This document shows positions 53,754 through 64,000 of a stretch of DNA of 64,000 nucleotides, one piece after another. The translations under genes and the position numbers were made by a program. The stretch is taken from assembly GCA_017871115.1 (NCBI GenBank), contig JAFCIZ010000007.1, positions 62,001 through 126,000 on the forward strand, read 5' to 3'. Positions within the stretch are counted from its first letter, which is position 1, and the number at the start of each line of letters is the position of its first letter. Under the pieces are notes generated by a model, which did no database searches, was not told the origin of the DNA, and worked only from the letters and a program-made list of their open reading frames with translations. The stretch comes from Cunninghamella blakesleeana. Its lineage: Eukaryota; Mucoromycota; Mucoromycetes; Mucorales; Cunninghamellaceae.

Positions 53754-55633
53754 TGATCTATAGCTATATAATAAAACATGATAACAATATACATATATAT
53801 ATAAAGGAATGAATCGAAAAAACAATCAATAAACCTCCCGAAAATAGTAATCTTTTTAATAATAAAATAGAAAAGTGAGAAAATACGAAAAATAAAAATG
53901 CTTTAAAAAGTAAAAGAAGTAGATCCTTTTATTTATATGTATAAAAAATTATATATATATATACAAATTTCACTTGCCACACATACAAACTTGCCACTTG
54001 CTAAGTGGAGATATAAATATATTATGTAAAAATAGAAATCTATTGTTTTTGTAATTGCAAATAACCATATAGCTCTGTTTCTTCCGGTTTAACATCGTTT
54101 ATCCACTTACTCTTCCATCGTTCAATGTATATAATTTATCAAAAAAAGAAAAAAAACTTGTAACACGTGTAATGATTATATAAACGATAAAACCATCATC
54201 TAAAAAAATTAAAAGTTAAGGTTATATTATAATAAAAATAAATCTTTATCATCAACATCACCATCAACATCATCCTAATTAAATATACATATACACAGAG
54301 AATTAATCATTTTTATATATAAATATATGTAAAAAAAATGGTATAATTAGACTCTTTTTTGAAAGGAAAAAAGAAAAAAAAGAAGTGTACAGTCAAAAAA
54401 AAAAAAAGAAAAATAGAATAAAAATATCAAAATACACTTTTAACTTTAAAAATAATTGAATGGAGTTTAAAATAAGTAAAGACGAATCGATCGCCTGGAA
54501 CAAGTTATACTAAATTTATCCATAACTTCCTTAAAAAATTGTATATAATATTCAAAATGAAATATTTATATTAATAAAAAAAAAAAAAAAAAAAGTTTGG
54601 TATAGTCTCTTTATTATTTATTTTATTTATTATTTATTATTATTTATATTATTTATTTATATAATATATTAAATTGTCCATCTTTTTTATTTTTTTATTT
54701 TTTCTTTTTTAATAATAATAAACTTTAGAGCAATGAAAAAAAAAGGATAAATAAATTATTTGTGTTGCCGAAATAAATGGAATTACAATCCTAATTCTAA
54801 AAATACCGAGACAAGAGTGAGAGTGAGAGTGAGAGAATACGTTTGAAAAAGCGAGAATAATGGAAATAAAGGAAGAAATAATATATATATATATATATAT
54901 ATATAAAACTAACCTAGTCAAATTTAAATATTAGGAAATTTGTTCAACCTCTAATATAATATTAAAAAACAAATAAAAAAAAAAAAAAATACATGTTATT
55001 CACCCACTCATTTATTATTATCAAACTGACATGATCAACTTTTTGGTTAATTATATAGTTTCACAAAAAAAAATAATGAATTACATATAATTTCAATCAC
55101 AGATTTATTTATTTTTACCTTTTTTTGTAATAAAAGAAGTGAATGGTATTTTTTTTACTATACATTTTATAGCCCTTTGAATTATGTAGTTTTTTTTTTT
55201 TAATATTAATATTTAAATAAAAATCACTATCATCATCATTATTATTATGTTTATAGATTATTATTATGATTGTTATGACTATTATTTTAAAAATGATAAT
55301 AATTAATAATTCTCAAGATTTTTAAAAATAAAGGGGAGAGGTGAATAAAAAAAAAGGATAACAGGTTAAAAATGGATAATTTATATATATTTTTTTTCTT
55401 GGGTAACATGTAAAAAAAAAAAAGGTAAAACAATGTTCTCGTCTTCCTATTTTAGAATAGTCTTTTTTTATTTTTTTTTAAAAAAAAAAAAAAAACTTAT
55501 TATTATATAAACATCTTTAAATTTAATTTTTTACCTCTTCTTCTTTTTTTTTTTTCTTTTCTCTCTTTCTTTAACTTATTTACCCATTTCCATTCCTTAT
55601 TTCTTTTTTTAATATAATATAATAATCATCACC
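52961..55633. other. large intergenic region with several AAT arrays
   Basis: 2.7 kb with (AAT)n at about 53264-53312 and 53678-53750, GATT repeats near 53050-53070, an AGAGTG repeat near 54803-54835, TA runs, and a T9A16 junction at 55471-55495 upstream of the Kre9-like gene. A minus-strand stretch at 54040-54135 reads like a C-terminal exon but has no good acceptor or start. No gene can be supported. Confidence 0.5.
53678..53750. repeat. (AAT)n microsatellite
   Basis: About 24 uninterrupted copies of AAT in intergenic DNA. A similar array lies about 400 bp upstream at 53264-53312. Confidence 0.95.
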
Positions 55634-56329
55634 ATGAAACTTTCTGCTATCATCGTTGCTGCTCTCGTCTCTGTTGTCTCTGCTCAACAAGCTCCTATCA
55701 TTTCCGTCACTTCTCCTTTAAAGGGTACCACTTATAAGGCTGGTCAAGATGCTATCATCACTTGGATTAACCCTACCGTAGATACCATCAACGGTCTTAT
55801 GTTATCTAAAGGTCCTGATACCGCTTTACAACCAGTTACTCAAATTGCTGCTTCTATTCCTGCCAAGGATCAAACTTACACCTGGAAGATTCCTGCTGAT
55901 ATCACTCCTGGTACGTAAAAATGAAATAAAAATGAAATAAAAATGAAGTAAAAATGAAATAAAAAATTTAAAGTAAAAAAATGTAACTCATTTTTCTTTT
56001 TTTTTTTTTATAATATAGGTACTGACTATGCTTTCGTTTTCGGTCAATCACCTAACCAAGCTTATGCTGGTCACTTCACCATCACCGCCGCTACTGGTGG
56101 TACTCCTCCTCCTGCCAACAACGGTACTACCTCTACCACCCCTGCCACCACCACTGCTGCTACTAAACCCTCCAGCGCTCCTTCCTCCGGTTCTTCTTCT
56201 GCCCCTAGCGGTACCAAACCCAACACTGGTTCTTCCCCTAGCCCCTCCAACTCCGGTGCTAGTGGTTTAACCGGTACTGCTATCGCCATGGGTGCTGCTG
56301 CCGTTGTTGCCGCTGCTCAACTTCTTTAA
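55634..56329 (+). CDS. Kre9/Knh1-like GPI-anchored cell-wall protein
   Basis: Two exons, 55634-55910 and 56019-56329; 195 aa. Signal peptide MKLSAIIVAALVSVVSAQ, then a Kre9/Knh1-like Ig-type domain (ISVTSPLKGTTYKAGQDAII TW, YTWKIPADITPG, GHFTI) up to about residue 112. A Thr/Pro/Ser stalk (TTSTTPATTTAATKPSS) and a GPI tail (GLTGTAIAMGAAAVVAAAQL) follow. Codons end in C far more often than in neighbouring genes (GCC, ACC, TCC), which suggests high expression. It is a distant paralogue of 10485-11553 with a similar domain order. Likely a wall-associated surface protein. Confidence 0.87.
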
Positions 56330-56884
56330 ATTAATTGTTTTTTTATAATTATTATTTACTTATTTTAATTTATTTATTTATTGTTTGTTGATTTTTTATC
56401 TCTAATTTAATTATCTCATTTTTTTCATATGATAAAAAAAATGTCTCTCGATTACCCCCTCATTAACTATTTCTTAACAGTGTATTAATTTCTCTTATTT
56501 TATAATTTCAATCTTAATAAAAAAAAATCCAATAATGTCAAAAAAAAAGGAATACTAGTAGATTAATAGCAGTGACTTTTCATATACAAACAGAAGCATA
56601 ATGATTTTTATCTTTATTTTGTTTTAATGATAAAGTTGGTCTTCTTTTAATGAGGTGAGGGTTCCCCTTAATTATGAATATTTTTAATGAAAAGGTTATT
56701 TTATAATATAAAAGGAAATGGTAACACAATTTCAAATTGGAAGTGTAACTTTTTTTTAGTGTATATTTTTTTTTTTTTTAGATTTGAGATTTTTTGAATT
56801 TTGAAATTTTTTTCTTCTTTCGCTTTTCTTTTACTTTTATATATCTCTATATAATAATCCTAATAATAATAAATAAACTTTATT
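56330..56884. other. intergenic, no gene seen
   Basis: AT-rich spacer between two same-strand genes with T-runs immediately before the MARVEL-like gene. No frame or structured RNA recognised. Confidence 0.6.
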
Positions 56885-58289
56885 ATGGGTGTTAGGGTCT
56901 TTTTTTTAACACTCTTAAGAGTCCTTTTATTCCTTTTTAGTGCTGCTACATTAGGTTGTCACGCAGGTAAATGGCGATATATATATATATATATACCATT
57001 ATGAAATATAAAAGTATTTTCTTGATAAAATATAAAATAATAATATACTAACACACATATTTATACTATTGCTCTCTTTATTTTATTTTATTAGCACAAA
57101 TTGGTTTACTAGGAGGAAATGAATGGTATCCAAAAAATTATTCTGTAAGTCCTCGATAAAAACTATGGAAAGTTAGATATATATAGAAATAAATGGATAA
57201 AAAAAGAATTGAGAGACAAGTTAGCCAAGCCTAATCTAACTAAAATAAGCTTTCTTAATAAATAATTATTAAAAAAAGGAAAATGGATGAAAAAAAGGAA
57301 TAATTATAAATATAATAATAATAATAATAATAGTAAAAAAAATTAACATCATAAATTATATTACTATTATTCATACTATTATCTCTATATTTATTTATTT
57401 ATTATTATTATTATTATTGCCGTAGTATTTATTATATTTTATTGGTTCTGGAGTATCCATGATCAGCTCTATAGCTTTACTATTCGTTAGCATATCCAGT
57501 TCAAAAGCCATTCGAGGAGATCGTGTATGTGGAATTATCAATTCAGCACTAATGGTAGCAGTGGTTATTGTTTGTACTTTAAAAAGTGGTCCTGTTCCTT
57601 GGGTGTATCATGATGGAGATACGCAATACTCTACTGGTGGACCTACTACTGGGTTTGAACCCTCTTGCGGTACTAAAGCTGATAAAGAAAAAATCCGATG
57701 TTGGTTATCAAATGGGACTTGGATGGGATGCATTGTTTTAGCTGTATTTTGGATCATTTTATCCTTCTATGTTTTTATTCAACAACGCAGTGATATTTAT
57801 GAGGAAGAATACGAAGTATATGATTTTAAAAATGATATTCCTATGGCTATTACTTCAAACTCTCCAATCATCAAACAACAACCTTCACCCGCTTTATCTC
57901 CCCCTCCTCATGCAATTAATACAAATACAATGAATCAAGAAGTTTATTATGATCCCCAGCCAACCCCTAATTATTTTGATTATGGGTATCAATATCATCA
58001 ACAACAAACACAATATCATCAACAACAACAACAAGCTATCATGGATCATCCATCAAATAATAGTAATAATTATTATTATCAACAACAGCAGCAACAATAT
58101 ATAGATAATTCTTCTAACTATTCTCCTTCTCCATATAAAAATACCGATGAAACCACTCATATCTTACAAGATACTTCTCTACCTGATGCTTCAGCTAATT
58201 CATCTCATGCTTCTTATACTCAGTCTCCCCATACTCCCAAAGCTACTGTTACGGATTCTAAAATTAAACAAGTTCCTCATGCTTATTAA
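56885..58289 (+). CDS. Four-TM MARVEL/claudin-like membrane protein with Gln-rich tail
   Basis: Exons 56885-56966, 57095-57144 and 57426-58289; 331 aa. TM1 (VFFLTLLRVLLFLFSAATLG) is followed by a short loop ending YPKNYS, TM2 (YLLYFIGSGVSMISSIALLF), a basic loop (AIRGDRVC), TM3 (GIINSALMVAVVIVCTLK), an extracellular loop with Gly and two cysteines (SCGTKADKEKIRCW), and TM4 (MGCIVLAVFWIILSFYVFIQ). That is the four-helix MARVEL/SUR7-like layout. The 145-residue cytosolic tail is Pro/Tyr/Gln-rich with repeated YHQQQ units and PSPALSPPPH. It probably sits in plasma-membrane microdomains. The exact family is uncertain. Confidence 0.75.
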
Positions 58290-58542
58290 ATAATAGTAAT
58301 AATAATAACAATCGTTCATTTGCTCTTTTATCTTTTTTAATTATTATCCTTTATTTTTTATTTTTTTTTTGTAATATATAATTTATTAATAGCAACCTAA
58401 TCATTAAAATAATTCATTATCATCAATCTATTTTTTTTTTCCTTAAACATCAAATTCCTTTTTTTATTAATATAGATATATAATAAAATAAAATGAATCA
58501 ATTATAATTTTTTATTATAAAAAAAATACATACAAGATTAAA

Positions 58543-58576
<34 letters not shown>

Positions 58577-58680
58577 CGAAATAGATCAATTATACTTTTT
58601 ATTTTATTTTATTTTTTTAAAAAATAAAATAAAGGAGGTGCAGCAAACTTTATTATTATTATTATGATTTTTTTTTTTGA
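58290..58680. other. convergent intergenic
   Basis: 3' flanks of two convergent genes with a (TA)n run at about 58547-58575 and A/T tracts. Nothing else seen. Confidence 0.6.
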
Positions 58681-61653
58681 TCAATAACGATGTAAATGAA
58701 ATGCATATCTTGTCATGTTATCTTGACGATCAACACTAAAGTGAAGAGTCAACGTAACAAATTGCGTTGCCATACTAGGGTGTTGTGTGACCATACGATC
58801 AAAGGAAGATCTTGTTAATTTCCACAAGACAGAGTATTGTTCAGTGACCAGAGATCTTGTTCTTTTTCTTGATTCGGCAAATAAACCTAATTCTCCTACT
58901 ACTGTACCCGGTAAAATCGTTTCCACTGTAACATCATCATCTTCACCTTCCTTTTCATTGCCTATTATTTTCATTAAACTTCTTAAAGACCCTTGTTCTA
59001 AAACAATTAAAAATTCACATGGGTCTCCTTCATGCCAGATAGTTTCCCCTTCTTGATAAGTACATCGCTCAAAATATTTGCCTAATTCATGGAAAAATTC
59101 TACGGGTATAGGTTGATCACTTAATTCACCTAAAGAATGAGACAATATAGCTGTAGGTTGTGACATATTGGAATATAATAACCGGTTAGTTGTAGGTTTG
59201 GCTTCACTCAATATATGTTGCACCGCATTGGTTAACATTTGATGTCGTGGTGATGCTGTAGAGGCGCCAATATCAATAATTGTTGCATCGTCATTTTTAG
59301 AGACTATTTTAATAATAATAATAATAATAATAGAATATGAAAATTAATAAATAAATCAATAAAATAATAGTAATCAAGTATACTTATTTTTTTATTTTTT
59401 TTTCTTTTAACATCTATTTTTACATTTGTATTCATTATTACCTGGTGCTGGGATAGGAAGTAAGGATTTATTGACAAAATAGGATTTCAATAAAACATTT
59501 TCACACCATTCTAAAGCATCATCTAAATATTGGAAGCATTTTAATTCATAGCCATTACTATGCTGATGTTGTTGTCCATGTTGTGGGTGCCCACTGTCGC
59601 CTTGTGTTGTTGTAGAGAAGGAAGAAGATTTAGAATCATCAGTTCGCCACATGCCAGCCTTTCTTAATGCCTTTTCCTCATCAGATTTAGGTTGTACATT
59701 ACAAATAATCATAAAGATTTGGCGAGCTATTAAAAGACGGCGAATTCGCACAAACGCTTCGGCAGCACTAAAATCCAACCCTTGTACTAATTGTAAATCT
59801 AAAATTAAAAATCGGATAGGCTTTTCTTCCCAAGCTCTTTTATCCAGCATGCCACGAATGGTTCTTTCCACTTGATTGATTGTACCAAAAAATAAATAAC
59901 CTTGCAATTTAATCACTTGAATTTGGCTTCCAACATGGTTTAAAAATAATTGCTGACGATATAATCGGCGTACTGTAGAATGCATCACTTGACCCGTATA
60001 AGTAGCTCGAATAGTTTCACTTCTTTTCGCATTTTGAATCACAAAAAAGATACATGCTGTAATAATCCCAATAAAGATTCCTTCTACAAATCCTAAGACA
60101 GCCATGCATACAATAATCAAACAGATGGTAACGTATTCCAAATAATGTACAGAGTTCCATGTATCGATAAGTGCTTCTTTTAATAAATCAAGTCCCAAAT
60201 GGAAAATCAAACTACCAACCACCATCACTGGGATGTAGCCTACGATCCAGGGGCCAATCATCCATAATATTGCTGTAGCACCTGCTAACATAATACCTGC
60301 CAATCGACTATCACCTCCTGATCTAATGAATAATAAACTATTGGTATATACAAGATAATCTACATTAATATAAATAAAATAAATAAAAATTAGATATCAA
60401 ATTTTTTAATAAAAATAACAATAATAATAAATTAGTAAAATTTTATTTCAAGTCGTTATCATAGTACTACTTACTTTGTACAGCACCAAAGCAGCCAGAT
60501 ACAGCATTTGAGATACCGTGTGCAACTAATTCACGATTTACGTCAATATCATCCATATTTGTAGAGACAGCAAGTGCAGGGACATTAATTGGAACATGCA
60601 AAACACCTATATATTCATATATTCATATATATTAATATATAAAAAATAAAATGTAATAAAAAAATAATAAAAAAATAATAAAAAAATGAAAAGATTGATT
60701 AGAACATATTGAAATGATGATAGATGGGGTTTTTTTTGGTAATGTATATTTATAGATAAAGATAGCTATTGTTTATATTTATTATCTTATCATCTTGAAA
60801 AAATATGAAAAGTAACTTACCAAAAAAGGTCAAAGCCAGCATAGCAGGTAAAGTTTGTGCAACAGCTTTCCAATCAACCAAAGCAAAATTATAATACGTG
60901 TAAAAGTGCCAAAAAGGAACATTGCTATCAACCAATGGGAAAATCCAACCATCATCACGAACTTGCCCAACATCTAATCTTAAAAGAAAAACAATAAGAT
61001 AAAAAGCCAAAGGAAGTACCATAAAAAACACAGGTACAAGCATGGGACTTTGAATATGTCGCTGTAAGATTCTTAAGAGGATAGCAACTGCAAAAGCACT
61101 GAACCATAATGCAAATGTATGGCCATCGAAAAAGATTAGCTTAAACATTGACCATGTATATGTTAAATTTTCATCTAATCTTCCTGATACTTCAATCCCT
61201 GTAGCCACCAAGAACCATCCTACCCCACCGATCGTAGCAACCAAGATATGACGTGGAAAAAATTCAATTAAAGATCCTAATTTTAATGCTCCAAGTAAAA
61301 AGAAGGCTATTCCTGTAAGTATACTACTAAGTGCAAATGCAACAACTGTGGATGAGATAACTCTTTCTGGTTGATCGGCTCCAACACTTTGAACTATACT
61401 TTCTGCACTATTCATACCCATAAAAAAAAGGAAAGTGAAACAAAATAAAAAAAGAAAAGAAAAGAAAGAAAAGAGGGTGTGTTAATAATTATTTTCTTTT
61501 GATATATATATATATATATATATATACATAATGTTTTAATATTTTCATATATTACATGATGTGTAAAAACGGGACCACTACAAAGATAAGCAGTATTAAA
61601 AAATAAATAAATTAAAACCTAATTCTTTCTTTATTATTATTATTATTATTGTT

Positions 61654-61684
<31 letters not shown>

Positions 61685-63133
61685 AATAAGTGCATAAATA
61701 AAAATACTATTTACCTTCAATCATCATACTTTTGTTATTTGAATATCATGTATATAAAAATTCAAAATAAAAATAAAAACAAAAAAGTGAGACATGTGAT
61801 ACCATAGCATTGTTGGTTTCAATTTTTTATATAAATGTCGTGATTATTGCTTAATTCCTTTCGTTTTTTATGTTTATCAATTTTTTCTCCCCTCACTTAC
61901 CTTCCATTAACACCATCAAAAGCACTTCCCCCACAGGAATATGTAAGTTGCGCAATTATACCACTAAATGAGATAAACATCATTTTTTTTTAAAAAAATA
62001 AAAATAAAAAGGAATATTAATAGGAAATTACTAGTGGTAATAATATTAATAGTAATGCTAATAATACTCATAAAGATAATGATAAAATAATTATATTTAC
62101 CTAACAAAGAACATAGAAATCCCATCTGGGCCAAATGCTGCAAAAATAGGATTGTTTAGGGGAAAAGTGATCATACCTATAGATTTTTAGTTAAGTAAAT
62201 ATATGAAGGTTGCCATATATAAGTTACTATTCTATACCTTCCATGTAATAATATATCCTATATATATCTCATTTTTTTATTTTTATTTATTTTATTATTA
62301 TTACCATAGGAAATAGCATCCAATAAATTTAAGAGTAAACCTAAAATAACCGATGGAATGCATTCTAAAGGCCGAATAATGATTGATTTCCATGATAAAG
62401 ATCTGAAAGAATAACGAAGATTACGATGCTGTTGTTGTTGTTGTAGTTGCTGTTGCTGTTGCTGTTGCAATTGTTGTTGATTTTTCGATAGAGTTTTTGT
62501 AATGGGTTGGATACTAGGTAAAGATTGAATACTCGACCTTCGTTTATGTAAATTATTACCAGTAGGAAGATGTTCATGATCATCATATTTATTATCCGTT
62601 GTTATTGTTGATTGATAAGTTGGTATAGTAGAATTAGTAGTACGTGTTTGAGACGATGATAATAATGGCTGTGTTTCACTTTGCTCATTTGCTTGTTTTT
62701 GAAGTAATAATGATAAATTGCTATTTTGACGTACTTGATCCTTTGTTGGGGCGGTGGTAGTAATAGTAGGTATTTTTTGCTGTTTGGATATCTTATTTTC
62801 TTCTCTTTCTTCCTCTTCCTCTTCTACTTGATCTCTAGTTTCTTTAATACCTTTATCCTTATCTGACATACATAGATCTCCTAACGCCAAAGATTGTGCT
62901 CTAATAGATTCAATTGACGCAGAATACCTTAATTCTTCTTCAGGATCACCTATATATATTATTATTATTGTTAACAACTAGATCTACTTTTATTTACTCC
63001 TGTACATTTATCTTTTACGTCTATTTTCATTACCAGTTTCATGGTGAGTATGAGAAGAATAATAAGATCTGGAAGGTAGATCTAAGGCTGTTATATTTTC
63101 AGTAGAATCTTCGAGATAATTATCTATACCCAT
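58681..63133 (-). CDS. SulP-family transporter with STAS and cNMP-binding-like domains (Vsb1/Ygr125w-like)
   Basis: Ten minus-strand exons: 63133-63034, 62949-62305, 62176-62101, 61963-61901, 61728-61715, 61577-61556, 61407-60821, 60606-60475, 60359-59442, 59303-58681; 1,059 aa. Residues 1-230 are disordered with acidic, poly-Gln and Ser stretches. The SulP membrane domain shows DAISYGMITFPLNNPIFAAF, SMMIEVVPFLH (assembled from a 14-nt microexon and a 22-nt exon), LVATIGGVGWFLVATGIEV, NVPALAVSTNMDDIDVNREL and VAHGISNAVSGCFGAVQNY. A STAS domain (IQVIKLQGYLFFGTINQVER, LILDLQLVQGLDFSAAEAF) and a cyclic-nucleotide-binding-like fold (YQEGETIWHEGDPCEFLIVL, GELGLFAESRKRTRS) follow. Yeast Vsb1 has the same order and moves basic amino acids into vacuoles. 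The ligand of the cNMP fold is unknown. Confidence 0.88.
61715..61728 (-). other. 14-nt microexon of the SulP-type gene
   Basis: The sequence between AACAAAAG and GTAAAT on the minus strand is TATGATGATTGAAG. With the preceding AG and the following GTG it encodes SMMIEV, a conserved SulP segment, in the correct phase on both sides. Confidence 0.8.
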
Positions 63134-64000
63134 AATATGTTTTGGCTAAAAACCAACAGCGATTTATACTAGATCCTTTTAAAATGGAGGTAGAGAGTTT
63201 TATTATAAAAGGATATGTTAAAAAAAAAAAAACTGAAGAAAGAAAGAAGAAAGAAAAAGGAAGAAAAAAAAAATAGGGTTTATCAAATTAAAAATACGAT
63301 AGAAAAAAAAAAAAGAGAGGTATCCTTATTTGGGATACATTTTGAATCTCCGTCTCTTTATCTTTCGCTTAAAAGAAATTACTCACGGTGAGTGGAAAAA
63401 GGGAAAAAGAAAAAAAAATTTTTGCACATTTTATCAACCTATATTTAAAGTTAGTACTACAACTGCTATTATTTTTTAGGATCTTTGTTATTTTGTATTG
63501 ACATGACACTATTCATTTATTATTATTATTATTATTTCTTTTGTTATTAGCCTATATTCATATTATATAAACATATACAGTTATTTTATAATATAATAGA
63601 CCCTAATCATTAAAAGTTGATTAGGTTAAAGGCGAGTTTCAATCTGATGATGAATTCGACAACCCGAGAAATAAACTTTTTTCTTCTAACTACATTAAGC
63701 CAATAGACCGCTCCAACATTGTATTAACATAAACATTTAAAGAAATGTATTCCATTTAAAAAAATAGATACAAAAACGATCTAGAATATTTATGTACATA
63801 TATTTTTGAAAAAAGACACTTTTTGAAACTTTTTTTTAAAGTTTTTATATTTATGATCCTTTTAGTTTCGATTTTGCTCTATTTGTATCAAGATTCTGAA
63901 AATTAAAATATATAAAAATAAGGAGATCCGTGGAAACATTAAGGTTTCATAAAAGTGACAATAGGTTTATTATTATTAATGGCCAATTTAAAAGAACATA
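63134..64000. other. upstream flank of the SulP-type gene to window end
   Basis: 867 bases, AT-rich, with A-runs, purine-rich (GAAAGAA)n-like sequence near 63235-63270 and a perfect 8-bp inverted repeat at 63602-63625. A GGCCAAT lies at 63981-63987. The patch 63600-63720 is less AT-rich than its surroundings but has no sustained frame. Confidence 0.5.

Noticed and set aside
63600..63720. Possible tRNA or C/D snoRNA near the right edge
   Set aside because: An ATGATGA is present, but no D box lies within a normal distance and no cloverleaf can be drawn.

Overview
The window is nuclear DNA of a filamentous fungus. Protein-coding genes on both strands carry many short GT..AG introns (mostly 60-150 bp, donors GTAAGT/GTAAAT). 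Intergenic DNA is extremely AT-rich with long AAT/ATT runs, and the coding repertoire (Kre9/Knh1-like GPI cell-wall proteins, Ugo1-like carrier, Bud4-like protein, SulP-STAS-cNMP transporter) is fungal. The style (poly-N/poly-Q tracts, AT-rich genome, early-diverging-fungus gene content) points to Mucoromycota or a relative; I cannot name the genus. I saw no rRNA, tRNA, transposon or CRISPR.

Layout. 1-80: 5' end of a minus-strand gene running off the left edge. 408-2775: polyQ/PPPPY membrane protein. 3326-4930: O-fucosyltransferase-like type II membrane protein. 5226-6197 (minus): shugoshin, sharing a 269-bp divergent promoter with 6467-9945, a multi-exon RPA1/SHLD2-like OB-fold protein. 10485-11553: Kre9-like GPI protein. 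12335-15681: CAMK/AMPK-type kinase with a KA1-like tail. 16894-17361 (minus): small RVxF/EYDR protein. 18840-20753: mitochondrial D-2-hydroxyglutarate/D-lactate dehydrogenase. 21071-22744: MFS transporter. 24016-26320: cytosolic aspartyl-tRNA synthetase. 27020-28919 (minus): Ugo1/SLC25A46-like carrier. 29523-30751 (minus): Tra2-like splicing factor. 31629-35970: ankyrin + anillin/Bud4-like + PH septation protein. 36269-39664 (minus): WHIM/PHD chromatin protein. 40247-41979: Psr1/SCP-type phosphatase. 44595-45815 and 46854-48017: two tandem intronless paralogues with helical, MLKL/HeLo-like N-termini, in otherwise empty DNA. 50354-52960: secreted LRR protein built from repeat-sized exons. 55634-56329: second Kre9-like GPI protein. 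56885-58289: four-TM MARVEL/claudin-like protein. 58681-63133 (minus): SulP-STAS-cNMP transporter resembling yeast Vsb1.

Most genes are ordinary single-copy housekeeping or cell-surface genes that do not form one pathway. Several contribute to the cell surface and septum (two Kre9-like proteins, LRR protein, MARVEL-like protein, Bud4-like protein). The best candidate for something undescribed is the tandem pair at 44.6-48.0 kb. The OB-fold gene divergent from shugoshin is second. Exon coordinates were derived by hand from splice consensus and reading-frame phase; the small exons between 6.8 and 7.4 kb are the least certain.
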